The position numbers were made by a program, and so were the translations under genes. A stretch of DNA of 62,718 nt from Caulobacter endophyticus (GTDB lineage Bacteria > Pseudomonadota > Alphaproteobacteria > Caulobacterales > Caulobacteraceae): NCBI RefSeq assembly GCF_003116815.1, contig NZ_QDKQ01000009.1, forward strand, positions 1 through 62,718, read 5' to 3'. Shown here in pieces: positions 1-8,079 of this stretch (the first letter of the stretch is position 1; every line of letters begins with the position of its first letter). The notes under the pieces are model-generated. The model was not told the DNA's origin, did no database searches, and saw only the letters and a list, made by a program, of their open reading frames with translations.

Positions 1-434
1 CGCCGGTGCAGAGCGCCAGCCTGCCGCCGGCCAAGCCCGCCGCCACCGCGCCCGGCGCCCCGGTCGCCGCTCCGCCCGCGGCCAAGCCGGCCGCCAAGCC
101 GGCTCCCGCCCCGAGCATCGAGAGCCTGGCCACCGCCGCCGTGGCTCCGCCCAAGCCGGCCGCCGCCGCGCCCAAGCCCGCCGCGACCGCCTCGGGTCCG
201 GCCAGCGTCCAGATCGGCGCCCTGTCCTCCACCGCCCTGGCCGACAAGGCCTGGAGCGACGCAGCCCGCATCGCGCCGGGCCTGGCTGCGGGCAAGGGCA
301 AGAAGGTCGAGGCGATCGACAAGAACGGCTCGACCCTCTACCGCACCTCGGTGACGGGCTTCTCCAGCCGCGCTGACGCCAAGGCGTTCTGCGACGCCCT
401 GAGCGCCGCCGGCAAATCCTGCTTCGTGAAGTAG
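1..434 (+). CDS. SPOR-domain protein, C-terminal part (5' end outside window)
   Basis: The reading frame is open from the left edge, so only the C-terminal ~143 residues are present. The first half is an Ala/Pro/Lys-rich linker of low complexity, and the last ~75 residues look like a SPOR domain (peptidoglycan-binding fold) ending in a Cys-containing 'AGKSCFVK'. SPOR proteins bind denuded septal glycan, so a periplasmic, probably membrane-anchored, division-related role is inferred. nagZ starts 11 bases downstream, which links it to a cell-wall remodelling and recycling operon. The N-terminal membrane segment cannot be checked here. Confidence 0.8.
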   Translation, partial: PVQSASLPPAKPAATAPGAPVAAPPAAKPAAKPAPAPSIESLATAAVAPPKPAAAAPKPAATASGPASVQIGALSSTALADKAWSDAARIAPGLAAGKGKKVEAIDKNGSTLYRTSVTGFSSRADAKAFCDALSAAGKSCFVK

Positions 435-445
435 GCGAGGGGACC

Positions 446-1474
446 ATGAGCACCTCTTCCGCCGCCATCCTCGGCTGCGCCGGGACCGTCCTGTCGGCGG
501 AAGAGGCCGCCTTCTTCCGCGACGTGAAGCCCTGGGGCTTCATCCTCTTCAAGCGCAACATCGACACGCCCGACCAGGTCCGGAAGCTGACCTCGGCGCT
601 GCGCGAGACGGTCGGCCGCCCTGATGCGCCGATCCTGATCGACCAGGAGGGCGGCCGTGTCGCCCGCCTGCAATCGCCGCACTGGGCCAAGTATCCGCCG
701 GGCCGCGCCTATGGCGAGCTCGTCGCCAACGACCCGCTGGTCGCCCGCGAGATCACGCGCCTCGGCGCCCGCCTCATCGCTCACGACCTGACCTCGCTGG
801 GGATCAACGTCGACTGCGTGCCAGTGCTGGACGTGCCCGATCCCAAGGGGCACGAGATCATCGGCGACCGCGCCTATGGCGACACCCCCGAGCAGGTGGC
901 GACCCTGGGCCGCGCGGCGGCCGAGGGCCTGCTGGCCGGCGGCGTGCTGCCGATCATCAAGCACATTCCCGGCCATGGCCGCGCCATGAGCGACAGCCAT
1001 CTGGAGCTGCCGGTGGTGAAGGCCAAGCTGGCCGAGCTGGACGCGCGCGACTTCGCCCCGTTCCGCGTGCTGTCGGACATGCCGATGGCGATGACGGCCC
1101 ACGTCGTCTACACGGCCATCGACCGCCGCCGCCCGGCCACCACCTCCAAGAAGGCCATCAAGCAGGTCATCCGCGGCTCGCTGGGCTTCGACGGCCTCCT
1201 GATGAGCGACGACCTGTCGATGAAAGCCTTGTCGGGCGACTTCAAGCAGCGCGCCAAGGACAGCCTGTCGGCCGGCTGCGACGTCGTCCTGCACTGCAAC
1301 GGCGACATGGACGAGATGAAGGCCGTGATGGCCGGCGTCGGCAAGCTGTCCAAGGAGGCGCGCCGTCGCGCCCAAGCCGTAATGGGGCGGCTGGTCAGGG
1401 TTCCCGAGCCTTTCGATCCCATCGAGGCTCGCGCCCGCTTCGACGCCGCCTTCGACGGCCGGTACGCCGGGTGA
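446..1474 (+). CDS. nagZ: beta-N-acetylhexosaminidase, GH3 (NagZ)
   Basis: A 342-residue cytosolic glycoside hydrolase of family 3 that removes GlcNAc from anhydromuropeptides during peptidoglycan recycling. The signature 'KHIPGHG' is at residues 172-178, followed by the D-S-H triad loop near 183-185 that supplies the catalytic His of NagZ enzymes. The nucleophile Asp lies in 'MSDDLSM' around residue 255. The substrate-binding 'DQEGGRVARL' is at 66-75. Length matches the family. The start ATG is preceded by 'GAGGGGACC', a good ribosome site. The stop overlaps the GTG start of scpA by 4 bases, implying translational coupling. Confidence 0.95.
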   Translation: MSTSSAAILGCAGTVLSAEEAAFFRDVKPWGFILFKRNIDTPDQVRKLTSALRETVGRPDAPILIDQEGGRVARLQSPHWAKYPPGRAYGELVANDPLVAREITRLGARLIAHDLTSLGINVDCVPVLDVPDPKGHEIIGDRAYGDTPEQVATLGRAAAEGLLAGGVLPIIKHIPGHGRAMSDSHLELPVVKAKLAELDARDFAPFRVLSDMPMAMTAHVVYTAIDRRRPATTSKKAIKQVIRGSLGFDGLLMSDDLSMKALSGDFKQRAKDSLSAGCDVVLHCNGDMDEMKAVMAGVGKLSKEARRRAQAVMGRLVRVPEPFDPIEARARFDAAFDGRYAG

Positions 1475-2292
1475 GCACGGGCTTTCAGCCCACATTCGAC
1501 TTCGCGGCCGCCCGGGAGGCGGCCGAAGACGGCGCGGCCCTGGTCATCGATATCGATGGCTACGAAGGGCCGCTGCACGTCCTGCTGGCCCTGGCCCGCA
1601 ACCAGAAGGTCGACCTGCTTCAGCTGTCGATCACCCGTCTTGCCGAGCAGTATCTGGCCTTCGTCCAGCAGGCCCGCCGCGTGCGCTTCTCGCTGGCCGC
1701 CGACTATCTGGTCATGGCCGCCTGGCTGGCCTACCTCAAGTCGCGCCTGCTGCTGCCCAAGCCCGAACGCCCCAAGGCCGAGGAGCCGCCGGCCGAGGAG
1801 ATGGCCGCCCAGCTGGCCTTCCGGCTGGCCAAGCTCGACGCCATGCGCCGCTCGGTCGAGGCCCTGAAGGAGCGCCCGCAGCTCAAGCGCGACGTCTTCA
1901 TGCGCGGCGACCCCGACGCGGTGAAGATCGTCTCCTCCACCCGTTTCGAAGGCGACCTCTACGCCCTGATGAGCGCCTATATCAGCCAGCGCAAGCGTGA
2001 GCACGGCCGTCACTACGCCCCGCGCCCCCCCCAGGCCTACCCGCTGGAGGACGCCCGCGACCGCCTGCGGACGTTCCTGCCGAGGATGGAGGAATGGACC
2101 GCCCTGTCCGGCGTCGCCCCGGTCGAGCGCTGGGAGGAAGACCCCGAAGGCCCCACGCCCGCCAGCTATCTGGCCTCGACCCTGTCGGCCAGCCTGGAGC
2201 TGGCCAAGGAGGGCGCGCTGACGGTGCGCCAGATGGGCGCGTTCGAGGAGATCTACTTGCGCACCCGGACAGACGCGGAGGAGGGGGCGTGA
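1471..2292 (+). CDS. scpA: segregation and condensation protein A (kleisin ScpA)
   Basis: A 273-residue kleisin that bridges SMC heads and binds an ScpB dimer in the chromosome-organising SMC-ScpAB complex. The N-terminal kleisin motif 'YEGPLHVLLALA' is near residues 31-42, followed by the Ser/Thr-Arg-rich helices that contact SMC. The C-terminal winged-helix region ends in 'TRTDAEEGA'. It starts with GTG inside the nagZ stop (GTGA overlap). A palindromic repeat occupies the gap to scpB, unusual between two genes whose products form one complex. Confidence 0.92.
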   Translation: MSTGFQPTFDFAAAREAAEDGAALVIDIDGYEGPLHVLLALARNQKVDLLQLSITRLAEQYLAFVQQARRVRFSLAADYLVMAAWLAYLKSRLLLPKPERPKAEEPPAEEMAAQLAFRLAKLDAMRRSVEALKERPQLKRDVFMRGDPDAVKIVSSTRFEGDLYALMSAYISQRKREHGRHYAPRPPQAYPLEDARDRLRTFLPRMEEWTALSGVAPVERWEEDPEGPTPASYLASTLSASLELAKEGALTVRQMGAFEEIYLRTRTDAEEGA

Positions 2293-2302
2293 TCGCTGTC
2301 TC

Positions 2303-2449
2303 AAGGAACCTCTCCCCGTGGGGGAGGCGGCCGAAGGCCGGTGGGGGGAAGTTTTCAGCTTCCGCCGCGCCTGCCGACCTCCAAGTTAAGTCCCCCCACC
2401 GATCGCTGCGCGATCGCCTCCCCCACAGGGGGAGGTTCCTCGGCGGCTT
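2303..2449. repeat. palindromic intergenic repeat, family A, between scpA and scpB
   Basis: Two oppositely oriented modules, each built round a CTCCCC/GGGGAG palindrome. One carries 'GGCCGAAGGCC' and the other 'GATCGCTGCGCGATC' as an inner hairpin, with a 'TTTTCAGCTT' core between them. The same arrangement recurs at 19883-20024 and 20687-20820. It ends about 4 bases before the scpB ATG, so the scpB ribosome site lies inside or beside the repeat ('GGAGGTTCCTCGGCGGCTTCGC' region). Confidence 0.88.
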
Positions 2450-2452
2450 CGC

Positions 2453-3118
2453 ATGACCCTCGACCCCATCTTCACCGAACGCTGCATCGAGGCGCTGCTT
2501 TTCGCGGCGGCCGAGCCGCTGAGCGTGCAGGATCTGGCCAAGCGCCTGCCCGACGGCGCCGACATCCGCCAGGGGATCGCCGACCTCCGGCGGACCTGGG
2601 CCGGGCGGGGCATCGAGCTTGTTGAAGTGGCCGGCCGCTGGCGCTTCCAGACGGCCGCCGACATGGCCTTCCTGATGACCGAGGAGCGCGAGGAGCCGCG
2701 GCGCCTGTCCAAGGCCGCCCAGGAAACCCTGGCCATCGTCGCCTATCACCAGCCCGTCACCCGCGCCGAGATCGAAGCCGTGCGCGGCGTGCAGGCCAGC
2801 CGGGGCACGTTGGATGTGCTGCTGGAGCTGGGCTTGATCCGCATGCGCGGCCGCCGCCGCACGCCGGGCCGCCCGGTGACCTTCGGCACCACGGACGCCT
2901 TCCTCGAACACTATGGCCTGGCGAATCTTGGCGACCTGCCGGGCGTGGCGGAAATGAAGGCCGCGGGGCTGCTCGACCTCAACCTGCCGCCGGGCTTTTC
3001 CGTGCCTGATCCCCTGGCGATGCGCGACGACGAAGGCGAGGATCTGCTCGATGAAGGCGAGACGCCGGAATTCGCTCAGGATTTCCTGGGCGAGCTGGAA
3101 GGGGGCGACAAGGCATAG
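2453..3118 (+). CDS. scpB: segregation and condensation protein B (ScpB)
   Basis: A 221-residue protein with two winged-helix domains that dimerises and binds ScpA in the SMC complex. The first domain covers about residues 8-75 ('EALLFAAAEPLSVQDLAKRL'). The second begins with the hallmark 'LSKAAQETLAIVAYHQPVT' at 85-103 followed by 'RGV' and the 'RGRRRTPGRPV' wing near 132-142. An acidic tail of about 35 residues follows, longer than in short ScpB proteins. Its ATG follows a repeat by only a few bases, so folding of that repeat in the mRNA could affect initiation. Confidence 0.92.
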   Translation: MTLDPIFTERCIEALLFAAAEPLSVQDLAKRLPDGADIRQGIADLRRTWAGRGIELVEVAGRWRFQTAADMAFLMTEEREEPRRLSKAAQETLAIVAYHQPVTRAEIEAVRGVQASRGTLDVLLELGLIRMRGRRRTPGRPVTFGTTDAFLEHYGLANLGDLPGVAEMKAAGLLDLNLPPGFSVPDPLAMRDDEGEDLLDEGETPEFAQDFLGELEGGDKA

Positions 3119-3158
3119 CCTGCCTTGGCCGGGGCGCAATCGCCGCATTCCGTTCCGC

Positions 3159-3188
3159 TTGGCTCCACGCCACGCGGACGCCTATATT
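3159..3188 (+). promoter_or_regulatory. housekeeping-type promoter of tatA
   Basis: TTGGCT (3159-3164) and TATATT (3183-3188) are separated by 18 bases in the 136-base gap between scpB and tatA. The position, about 70 bases before the tatA start, fits a separate tat transcription unit. Predicted from sequence only. Confidence 0.55.
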
Positions 3189-3254
3189 ATCTGAGACATT
3201 GTAACGACACGCCGCAGCGGCTAAAGCGCCGCTGTCGCAAGGAGCACCGCCGTT

Positions 3255-3479
3255 ATGGGTAGCATGAGCTGGATTCACTGGGTGATCGTGATCGCGGTCG
3301 TCGCCCTGCTTTTCGGCGGTCGCGGCAAGCTGTCCGGGATCATGGGCGACGCCGCCAAGGGCATCAAGGCGTTCAAGGACGGCCTGAAGGACGACAGCAG
3401 CCAGGAAGTGGCCGACAACAAGTCGACGGGCGCCCTGCCGCGCACCGAGGCCGAGAAGGAAGACCTGCGCAAGTCGTAA
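3255..3479 (+). CDS. tatA: twin-arginine translocase subunit TatA
   Basis: A 74-residue inner-membrane protein that polymerises to form the Tat export channel for folded proteins. It has one N-terminal membrane helix (about residues 5-19), then the 'LLFGGRGKL' hinge that corresponds to the family Phe-Gly hinge, then an amphipathic helix ('[16 protein letters not shown]') and a short polar tail. AAGGAG at 3239-3244 supports the ATG start. It has its own promoter, and a terminator-like hairpin separates it from tatB, which would suit the known need for more TatA than TatB/TatC. Confidence 0.95.
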   Translation: MGSMSWIHWVIVIAVVALLFGGRGKLSGIMGDAAKGIKAFKDGLKDDSSQEVADNKSTGALPRTEAEKEDLRKS

Positions 3480-3489
3480 GGTCGGTTCG

Positions 3490-3525
3490 CCGCGCCTTCG
3501 CATAGAGGGCGCGGCCGCGTTTTTC
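3490..3525 (+). terminator. terminator-like hairpin between tatA and tatB
   Basis: CCGCGCC (3490-3496) pairs with GGCGCGG (3508-3514) and is followed by 'CCGCGTTTTT'. The gap is intra-operonic, so partial termination is the likely effect. The stem is short, so strength is uncertain. Confidence 0.5.
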
Positions 3526-3579
3526 ATACTGCGCGGCCCAGGCCTCCTCGGGAGAGCCGGGCCGGTCTGAGGCGGTTGC

Positions 3580-4194
3580 ATGCTTCCTGATATCGGCGGC
3601 GCAGAACTCCTGGTCATCGCCGCGGTCGCCCTGATCGTGGTCGGCCCCAAGGACCTGCCTGTTCTCCTTCGCAAGCTGGGCCAGTTCGTCGGCAAGATCC
3701 GCGGCATGGCCAACGAGTTCCGCGCCAGCTTCGACGAGATGGCCCGCCAATCGGAGCTCGACGAGCTGCGCCGCGAGGTCGAGGCCATGCGCGCTGGCCA
3801 ATATGCCAATCCGGTGCAGACTGCGGTCGACGAAGCCAAGGACGCCAGTGTCGATCAGGTGTTCGCCGACATCGACGCCAGCCTGAACAACGGTTCGGTG
3901 CAGGCTCACCCCTACGCCGCGCACAATCCTGAACCGGTGGAAGAGCCGCAGACCGACGCCGCCGCGACGCTGCAGCCCCCGGTCAAGCCGGCTCGCAAGC
4001 GCGCGCCCAAGGCCGCCGCCGAGCCCACGGTCGAGGTCGTCGCCAAAAAGCCGCGCGCCAAGGCCGCCTCCAAGGACGTCGGCGTCCCGCCGAAGCCCAA
4101 GGCCGCCAGTGCTGACGTCGACGCGCCGGCCGCCAAGCCGGTCCGCAAGCGCACGGCCAAGACCGCCGCCTCCAGCTCGGACATCGTTTCGTGA
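3580..4194 (+). CDS. tatB: twin-arginine translocase subunit TatB
   Basis: A 204-residue membrane protein that with TatC forms the Tat signal-peptide receptor. The N-terminus 'MLPDIGGAELLVIAAVALIV' is one membrane helix with the Glu at position 9 typical of TatB, followed by 'VGPKDLPVLLRKLG', the TatB hinge and amphipathic helix. After residue ~115 comes a long Lys/Ala/Pro-rich tail with repeated 'KPKA' and 'RKRTAK' runs, longer than in E. coli TatB but common in alphaproteobacteria. The stop overlaps the tatC GTG start. Confidence 0.93.
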   Translation: MLPDIGGAELLVIAAVALIVVGPKDLPVLLRKLGQFVGKIRGMANEFRASFDEMARQSELDELRREVEAMRAGQYANPVQTAVDEAKDASVDQVFADIDASLNNGSVQAHPYAAHNPEPVEEPQTDAAATLQPPVKPARKRAPKAAAEPTVEVVAKKPRAKAASKDVGVPPKPKAASADVDAPAAKPVRKRTAKTAASSSDIVS

Positions 4195-5090
4195 CCAATT
4201 CGATCGGACATGATCCCGAAGACGAGATCGAGGCCTCGCGCGCCCCGCTGCTCGACCACCTGACCGAACTGCGCTCGCGCCTGATCGTCTGCGTCGTGGC
4301 CCTGTTCGTCGGCTTCGGCGTCTGCTTCGCCTTCTCGACCCAGCTGTTCCTGTTCCTGATCCACCCGTTCGAGGTGGCCGCCGGCATGGTCGCGGCCAGC
4401 AAGACGGGCGCGCATCACAACCCCTTCGACCTGATCATGGTGCTGATGGGCCTGAAGGACGCGCCGGTGGACGTGGCCCACCAGAAGTTCGTCTTCACGG
4501 CCCTGCTGGAGCAGTTCTTCACCAAGCTGAAGCTGTCGGCGTTCGGCGCCGTGGTGATCACCTTCCCGGTGCTGGCCTGGCAGCTCTACCGCTTCGTTGC
4601 GCCGGGCCTCTACAAGAACGAGCGCGGGGCCTTCCTGCCGTTCCTGATCGCCTCGCCGGTGCTGTTCCTCATGGGGGCTGCGCTGGTCTACTATGTGATG
4701 CTGCCGTTCATCGTCTGGTTCTCGATGAACCAGCAGATCTTCGGCGCCGGCATCTCGGTCGAGCTGCTGCCCAAGGTTTCGGACTACCTGACCCTGGTGA
4801 CCTCGCTGCTGCTGGCCTTCGGCCTTTGCTTCCAACTGCCGGTGGTGGTCTCGCTGCTGGGCATGGCCGGGATCATCGATTCCAAGATGCTGCGCACCGG
4901 CCGCCGCTACGCGATCGTCGGCGTATTCATCGCCGCCGCCATCCTGACCCCGCCCGATCCGATCAGCCAGCTGACCCTGGCGATCCCCATGTGCCTGCTC
5001 TACGAGATCGGCATCTGGTGCGTCTGGATCATCGAGCGCGGCCGCAGCAAGCGCGAGGCCGACGAAAGCAAGGACGTCGTCGCGGTCTAG
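4191..5090 (+). CDS. tatC: twin-arginine translocase subunit TatC
   Basis: A 299-residue polytopic protein with six predicted membrane helices, the core receptor for RR signal peptides. The conserved 'DHLTELRSRL' is at residues 22-31, just before the first helix. The first periplasmic loop, between helix 1 and the conserved 'LSAFGAVVITFPV', is expanded ('AGMVAASKTGAHHNP' region) compared with E. coli TatC. 'FVAPGLYKNER' and the C-terminal 'AILTPPDPISQ' are standard. It begins with GTG inside the tatB stop codon. Confidence 0.95.
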   Translation: MTNSIGHDPEDEIEASRAPLLDHLTELRSRLIVCVVALFVGFGVCFAFSTQLFLFLIHPFEVAAGMVAASKTGAHHNPFDLIMVLMGLKDAPVDVAHQKFVFTALLEQFFTKLKLSAFGAVVITFPVLAWQLYRFVAPGLYKNERGAFLPFLIASPVLFLMGAALVYYVMLPFIVWFSMNQQIFGAGISVELLPKVSDYLTLVTSLLLAFGLCFQLPVVVSLLGMAGIIDSKMLRTGRRYAIVGVFIAAAILTPPDPISQLTLAIPMCLLYEIGIWCVWIIERGRSKREADESKDVVAV

Positions 5091-5204
5091 CGAGAGCCCA
5101 CCTCCCTCTGAGAGAGGGGTGTTCGTGAGCAAAAACGTTGGCACCCTTGGCGACGCGCCTTAGAGAAGGGCGTTTCTTAACGACTTCCTGCCGAGCTCAT
5201 TCCG

Positions 5205-6500
5205 ATGCACGACATCAAGGCCATCCGCGAAAACACGCAAGCCTATGAAGCGGCCTGGTCGGCCAAGGGGCGGTCGGGCGCGGCGTCGGAAGCCGTCAAG
5301 CTCGACGCCCAGCTGCGCGCGGCCCAGACGGCTCTGCAAGAAGCCCAGGCCAAGCGCAACGAAAGCTCCAAGCTGATCGGCATGGCCAAGGCCAAGAAGG
5401 ACGAGGCCGAAGCCGCCCGCCTGATGGCCGAGGTCGAGGCGCTGAAGGGCCGCATGGCCGAGGCTTCGGAAGAAGAGCACCTCGTCGGCGCCAAGCTGAA
5501 GGACCTCCTGGCCAGCCTGCCCAACATCCCCGCCGCCGAAGTGCCGGAAGGCGAGGACGAGGCGGGCAATGTCGAGCAGCGCCGCTGGGGCGACGCCGCC
5601 AAGCTGCCGGCCGGCCGCCTGAACGCCCCCAAGGACCACGTCGACCTGGGCGCGGCCTTGGGCGGCATGGATTTCGAGGCCGCCGCCCGCATGAGCGGCG
5701 CGCGCTTCGTGGTGCTCAAGAAGGAGGTCGCCCGGCTCGAACGCGCGCTCGGCCAGTTCATGCTCGATCTGCAGACGGTCGAGCACGGCTACACCGAAGT
5801 CAGCCCACCGGTGCTGGTCAAGGACGACGCCCTGTTCGGCACGGGCCAGCTGCCCAAATTCGCCGAGGACCTGTTTCGCACCACCGGTGACCACTGGCTG
5901 ATCCCCACCGCCGAGGTGTCGCTGACCAACCTCGTGCGCGAGCAGATCACCGGCGAGGAAGAGCTGCCCCTGCGCCTCACCGCACTGACCTACTGCTTCC
6001 GCTCGGAAGCCGGCGCCTCGGGCCGCGACACCCGCGGCATGATCCGCCAGCACCAGTTCCAGAAGGTCGAGCTGGTCTCGATCACCACGCCCGACCAGTC
6101 CGAGGCCGAGCACGAGCGCATGGTCGAATGCGCCGAGACGGTGCTGAAGAAGCTGGAGCTGCCCTTCCGCACCATGCTGCTGTGCAAGGGCGACATGGGC
6201 TTCGGCGCCCGCAAGACCTACGATCTGGAAGTCTGGCTGCCCAGCCAGGCTACCTTCCGCGAAATCAGCTCGTGCTCGAACTGCGGCGACTTCCAGGCTC
6301 GCCGCATGGATGCCCGCTACAAGAAGGCCGGCGAAAAGGGCACGCACTACGTCCACACCCTAAACGGCTCGGGCCTGGCCGTCGGCCGCACGCTCGTCGC
6401 CGTTCTGGAGAACTATCAGGACGAAGCCGGCCGCATCGCCATCCCGGCCGTGCTGCAGCCCTATATGGGCGGGCTGACCCACATCGGGGGCGCTGCGTGA
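5205..6500 (+). CDS. serS: serine--tRNA ligase
   Basis: A 431-residue class II aminoacyl-tRNA synthetase that charges tRNA-Ser. The N-terminal ~105 residues form the helical arm that clasps the long variable arm of tRNA-Ser ('[18 protein letters not shown]' then coiled coil). Motif 2 is seen as '[17 protein letters not shown]...HQFQKVE', and motif 3 as '[19 protein letters not shown]' near residues 386-404. Length matches the family. The last codons overlap the GTG start of surE (GTGA). The 114-base gap after tatC has no clear terminator, only a small 'CCTCCCTCTGAGAGAGG' palindrome near 5100. Confidence 0.96.
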   Translation: MHDIKAIRENTQAYEAAWSAKGRSGAASEAVKLDAQLRAAQTALQEAQAKRNESSKLIGMAKAKKDEAEAARLMAEVEALKGRMAEASEEEHLVGAKLKDLLASLPNIPAAEVPEGEDEAGNVEQRRWGDAAKLPAGRLNAPKDHVDLGAALGGMDFEAAARMSGARFVVLKKEVARLERALGQFMLDLQTVEHGYTEVSPPVLVKDDALFGTGQLPKFAEDLFRTTGDHWLIPTAEVSLTNLVREQITGEEELPLRLTALTYCFRSEAGASGRDTRGMIRQHQFQKVELVSITTPDQSEAEHERMVECAETVLKKLELPFRTMLLCKGDMGFGARKTYDLEVWLPSQATFREISSCSNCGDFQARRMDARYKKAGEKGTHYVHTLNGSGLAVGRTLVAVLENYQDEAGRIAIPAVLQPYMGGLTHIGGAA

Positions 6501-7315
6501 GGATCCTCCTCACCAACGACGACGGCATCCACGCGCCGGGACTGGCGTCCCTGGAGCGCATCGCCGCGGCGCTGTCGGACGACGTCTGGGTCGTCGCGCC
6601 GGAGTATGAGCAGTCGGGCGCCAGCCGGGCCCTGACCCTGGCCGACCCGCTGCGCGTGCGGAAGATCGACGCCCGCCGCTTCGCCGTCGAGGGCACGCCT
6701 ACCGACTGCGTGTCGCTGGCCTTTCAGGAACTGGTCGAGGGAGCCAAGCCCGACCTCGTTCTGTCGGGCGTCAACCGCGGCCAGAACCTTGCCGAGGACG
6801 TGACCCTGTCGGGCACCGTGGCCGGCGCCATCGAGGGCATGGTGCTGGGCGTTCCGGCCATCGCCCTGTCGCAGGCCATGACCTATTTCGCCGAAGAGGT
6901 CGTCGCCCACTGGGAGACCGCCGAACACTTCGCGCCGGGGATCATCCGCCGCCTGCTCGAGGTGGGCTGGCCGTCGGACGTGGTCATGAACGTCAACTTC
7001 CCGCCGGTTCCACCCGAGCGGGTCGATGCCGTGGAAGTGACCCGCCAAGGCTTCCGCGACTCGCACTTGCGGCGCATTGAAAAGCGGACGGACCTGCGTG
7101 GTCGCGACTACTACTGGACGGGCTTCACGGCGAAGCCGTCCAATCCGCCGGAGGGCACCGATCTGAAGGCCGTGTACGAAGGGCGTATCTCGGTGACGCC
7201 CCTGCATATCGACCTGACGCACAACGCCACCGTCGCCGCCCTCAAGGGCGTGCTGGGCGGAGCGCCGCCCAAGCTCGCCCCCAAATCGGAAAGCCAGCCG
7301 GAGCCCAGCCTGTGA
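6497..7315 (+). CDS. surE: 5'/3'-nucleotidase SurE
   Basis: A 272-residue metal-dependent nucleoside monophosphatase. The frame stays open upstream inside serS, but the true start is the GTG at 6497, giving '[15 protein letters not shown]', the canonical SurE N-terminus whose Asp-Asp binds metal. '[11 protein letters not shown]' and '[20 protein letters not shown]' are also family hallmarks. surE next to pcm is a widely conserved pair linked to survival in stationary phase. The end overlaps the pcm start (GTGATG). Confidence 0.95.
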   Translation: MRILLTNDDGIHAPGLASLERIAAALSDDVWVVAPEYEQSGASRALTLADPLRVRKIDARRFAVEGTPTDCVSLAFQELVEGAKPDLVLSGVNRGQNLAEDVTLSGTVAGAIEGMVLGVPAIALSQAMTYFAEEVVAHWETAEHFAPGIIRRLLEVGWPSDVVMNVNFPPVPPERVDAVEVTRQGFRDSHLRRIEKRTDLRGRDYYWTGFTAKPSNPPEGTDLKAVYEGRISVTPLHIDLTHNATVAALKGVLGGAPPKLAPKSESQPEPSL

Positions 7316-7974
7316 TGGCGAGCGCCAAGCGCCCCGAGACCCCCGAAGCGCTGCTGAAGCGGCTGCTGGACGCGCTGCGCGCGCAAGGCGTGACCGATCC
7401 GAACGTGCTGTCGGCGATCGAGAAGACGCCCCGCGACCTGTTCACGCCCGACCTCTTCAAGGAGCGGTCGTGGGAGGATTCGGCCCTGCCGATCGCCTGC
7501 GGCCAGACCATCAGCCAGCCGTTCATCGTCGGCCTGATGACCCAGGCCCTGACGGTCGAGCCGCGCTGCCGGGTGCTGGAGATCGGCACCGGCTCGGGCT
7601 ACCAGACCGCGATCCTCAGCCGGGTGTCGCGCCTCGTCTACACGGTCGAGCGCTATCGCACCCTGATGAAGGAGGCCGAAGCCCGCTTTTCGGCCTTGGG
7701 CCTGACCAACGTGATCACCAAGTTTGGCGACGGCTGGGAAGGCTGGCGCGAGCAGGCGCCTTTTGACCGTATTATGGTCACCGCTGCGGCGCAGGAAGAG
7801 CCTAAGGGGCTTCTGGCTCAGCTCAAGCCCAACGGCGTGCTCGTCGCGCCCGTTGGTCGCGGGCCTGTCCAGAGCCTTCGCCGCTATGCCGGCGACGGAA
7901 AGGGGGGCTTCACGGTCGAAGCCCTGTGCGACGTACGTTTCGTCCCGATCCTGGAAGGCGTCGCCCGCGAGTAG
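7312..7974 (+). CDS. pcm: protein-L-isoaspartate O-methyltransferase
   Basis: A 220-residue SAM-dependent methyltransferase that repairs isoaspartyl residues in damaged proteins. 'GQTISQP' (residues 64-70) is the substrate-side signature and '[15 protein letters not shown]' (88-102) the SAM-binding loop. Translation may begin at GTG 7312, overlapping the surE stop, or at the ATG three bases later. Repair of aged proteins fits its pairing with surE. Confidence 0.94.
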   Translation: MMASAKRPETPEALLKRLLDALRAQGVTDPNVLSAIEKTPRDLFTPDLFKERSWEDSALPIACGQTISQPFIVGLMTQALTVEPRCRVLEIGTGSGYQTAILSRVSRLVYTVERYRTLMKEAEARFSALGLTNVITKFGDGWEGWREQAPFDRIMVTAAAQEEPKGLLAQLKPNGVLVAPVGRGPVQSLRRYAGDGKGGFTVEALCDVRFVPILEGVARE

Positions 7975-8028
7975 AGCGGGCCTGGCGTCCACAGGTTCGG
8001 CGACGTCGTGCGTGTTTGGTTAAGGTTT

Positions 8029-8033
8029 GATTC
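8029..8033. promoter_or_regulatory. GANTC (CcrM-type) site upstream of dipM
   Basis: GATTC lies about 50 bases before the dipM start, next to 'GGTTAAGG'. In Caulobacter GANTC is the CcrM methylation site. One site alone is weak evidence for regulation. Confidence 0.35.
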
Positions 8034-8079
8034 ACCCTTGCGGCGGCGACTTGAAGGCTCCGCGAGGAAAGGAGAGGTC

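Noticed and set aside
338..1495. Long minus-strand open frames opposite nagZ, scpA, tatC, serS, dipM, gyrA, queA/tgt and the TonB receptors
   Set aside because: They mirror conserved plus-strand genes in a high-GC genome, lack ribosome sites, and encode low-complexity Ala/Arg/Gly sequences.
6128..6496. N-terminal extension of the SurE frame into serS
   Set aside because: It overlaps conserved serS sequence; the GTG at 6497 gives the canonical SurE N-terminus.
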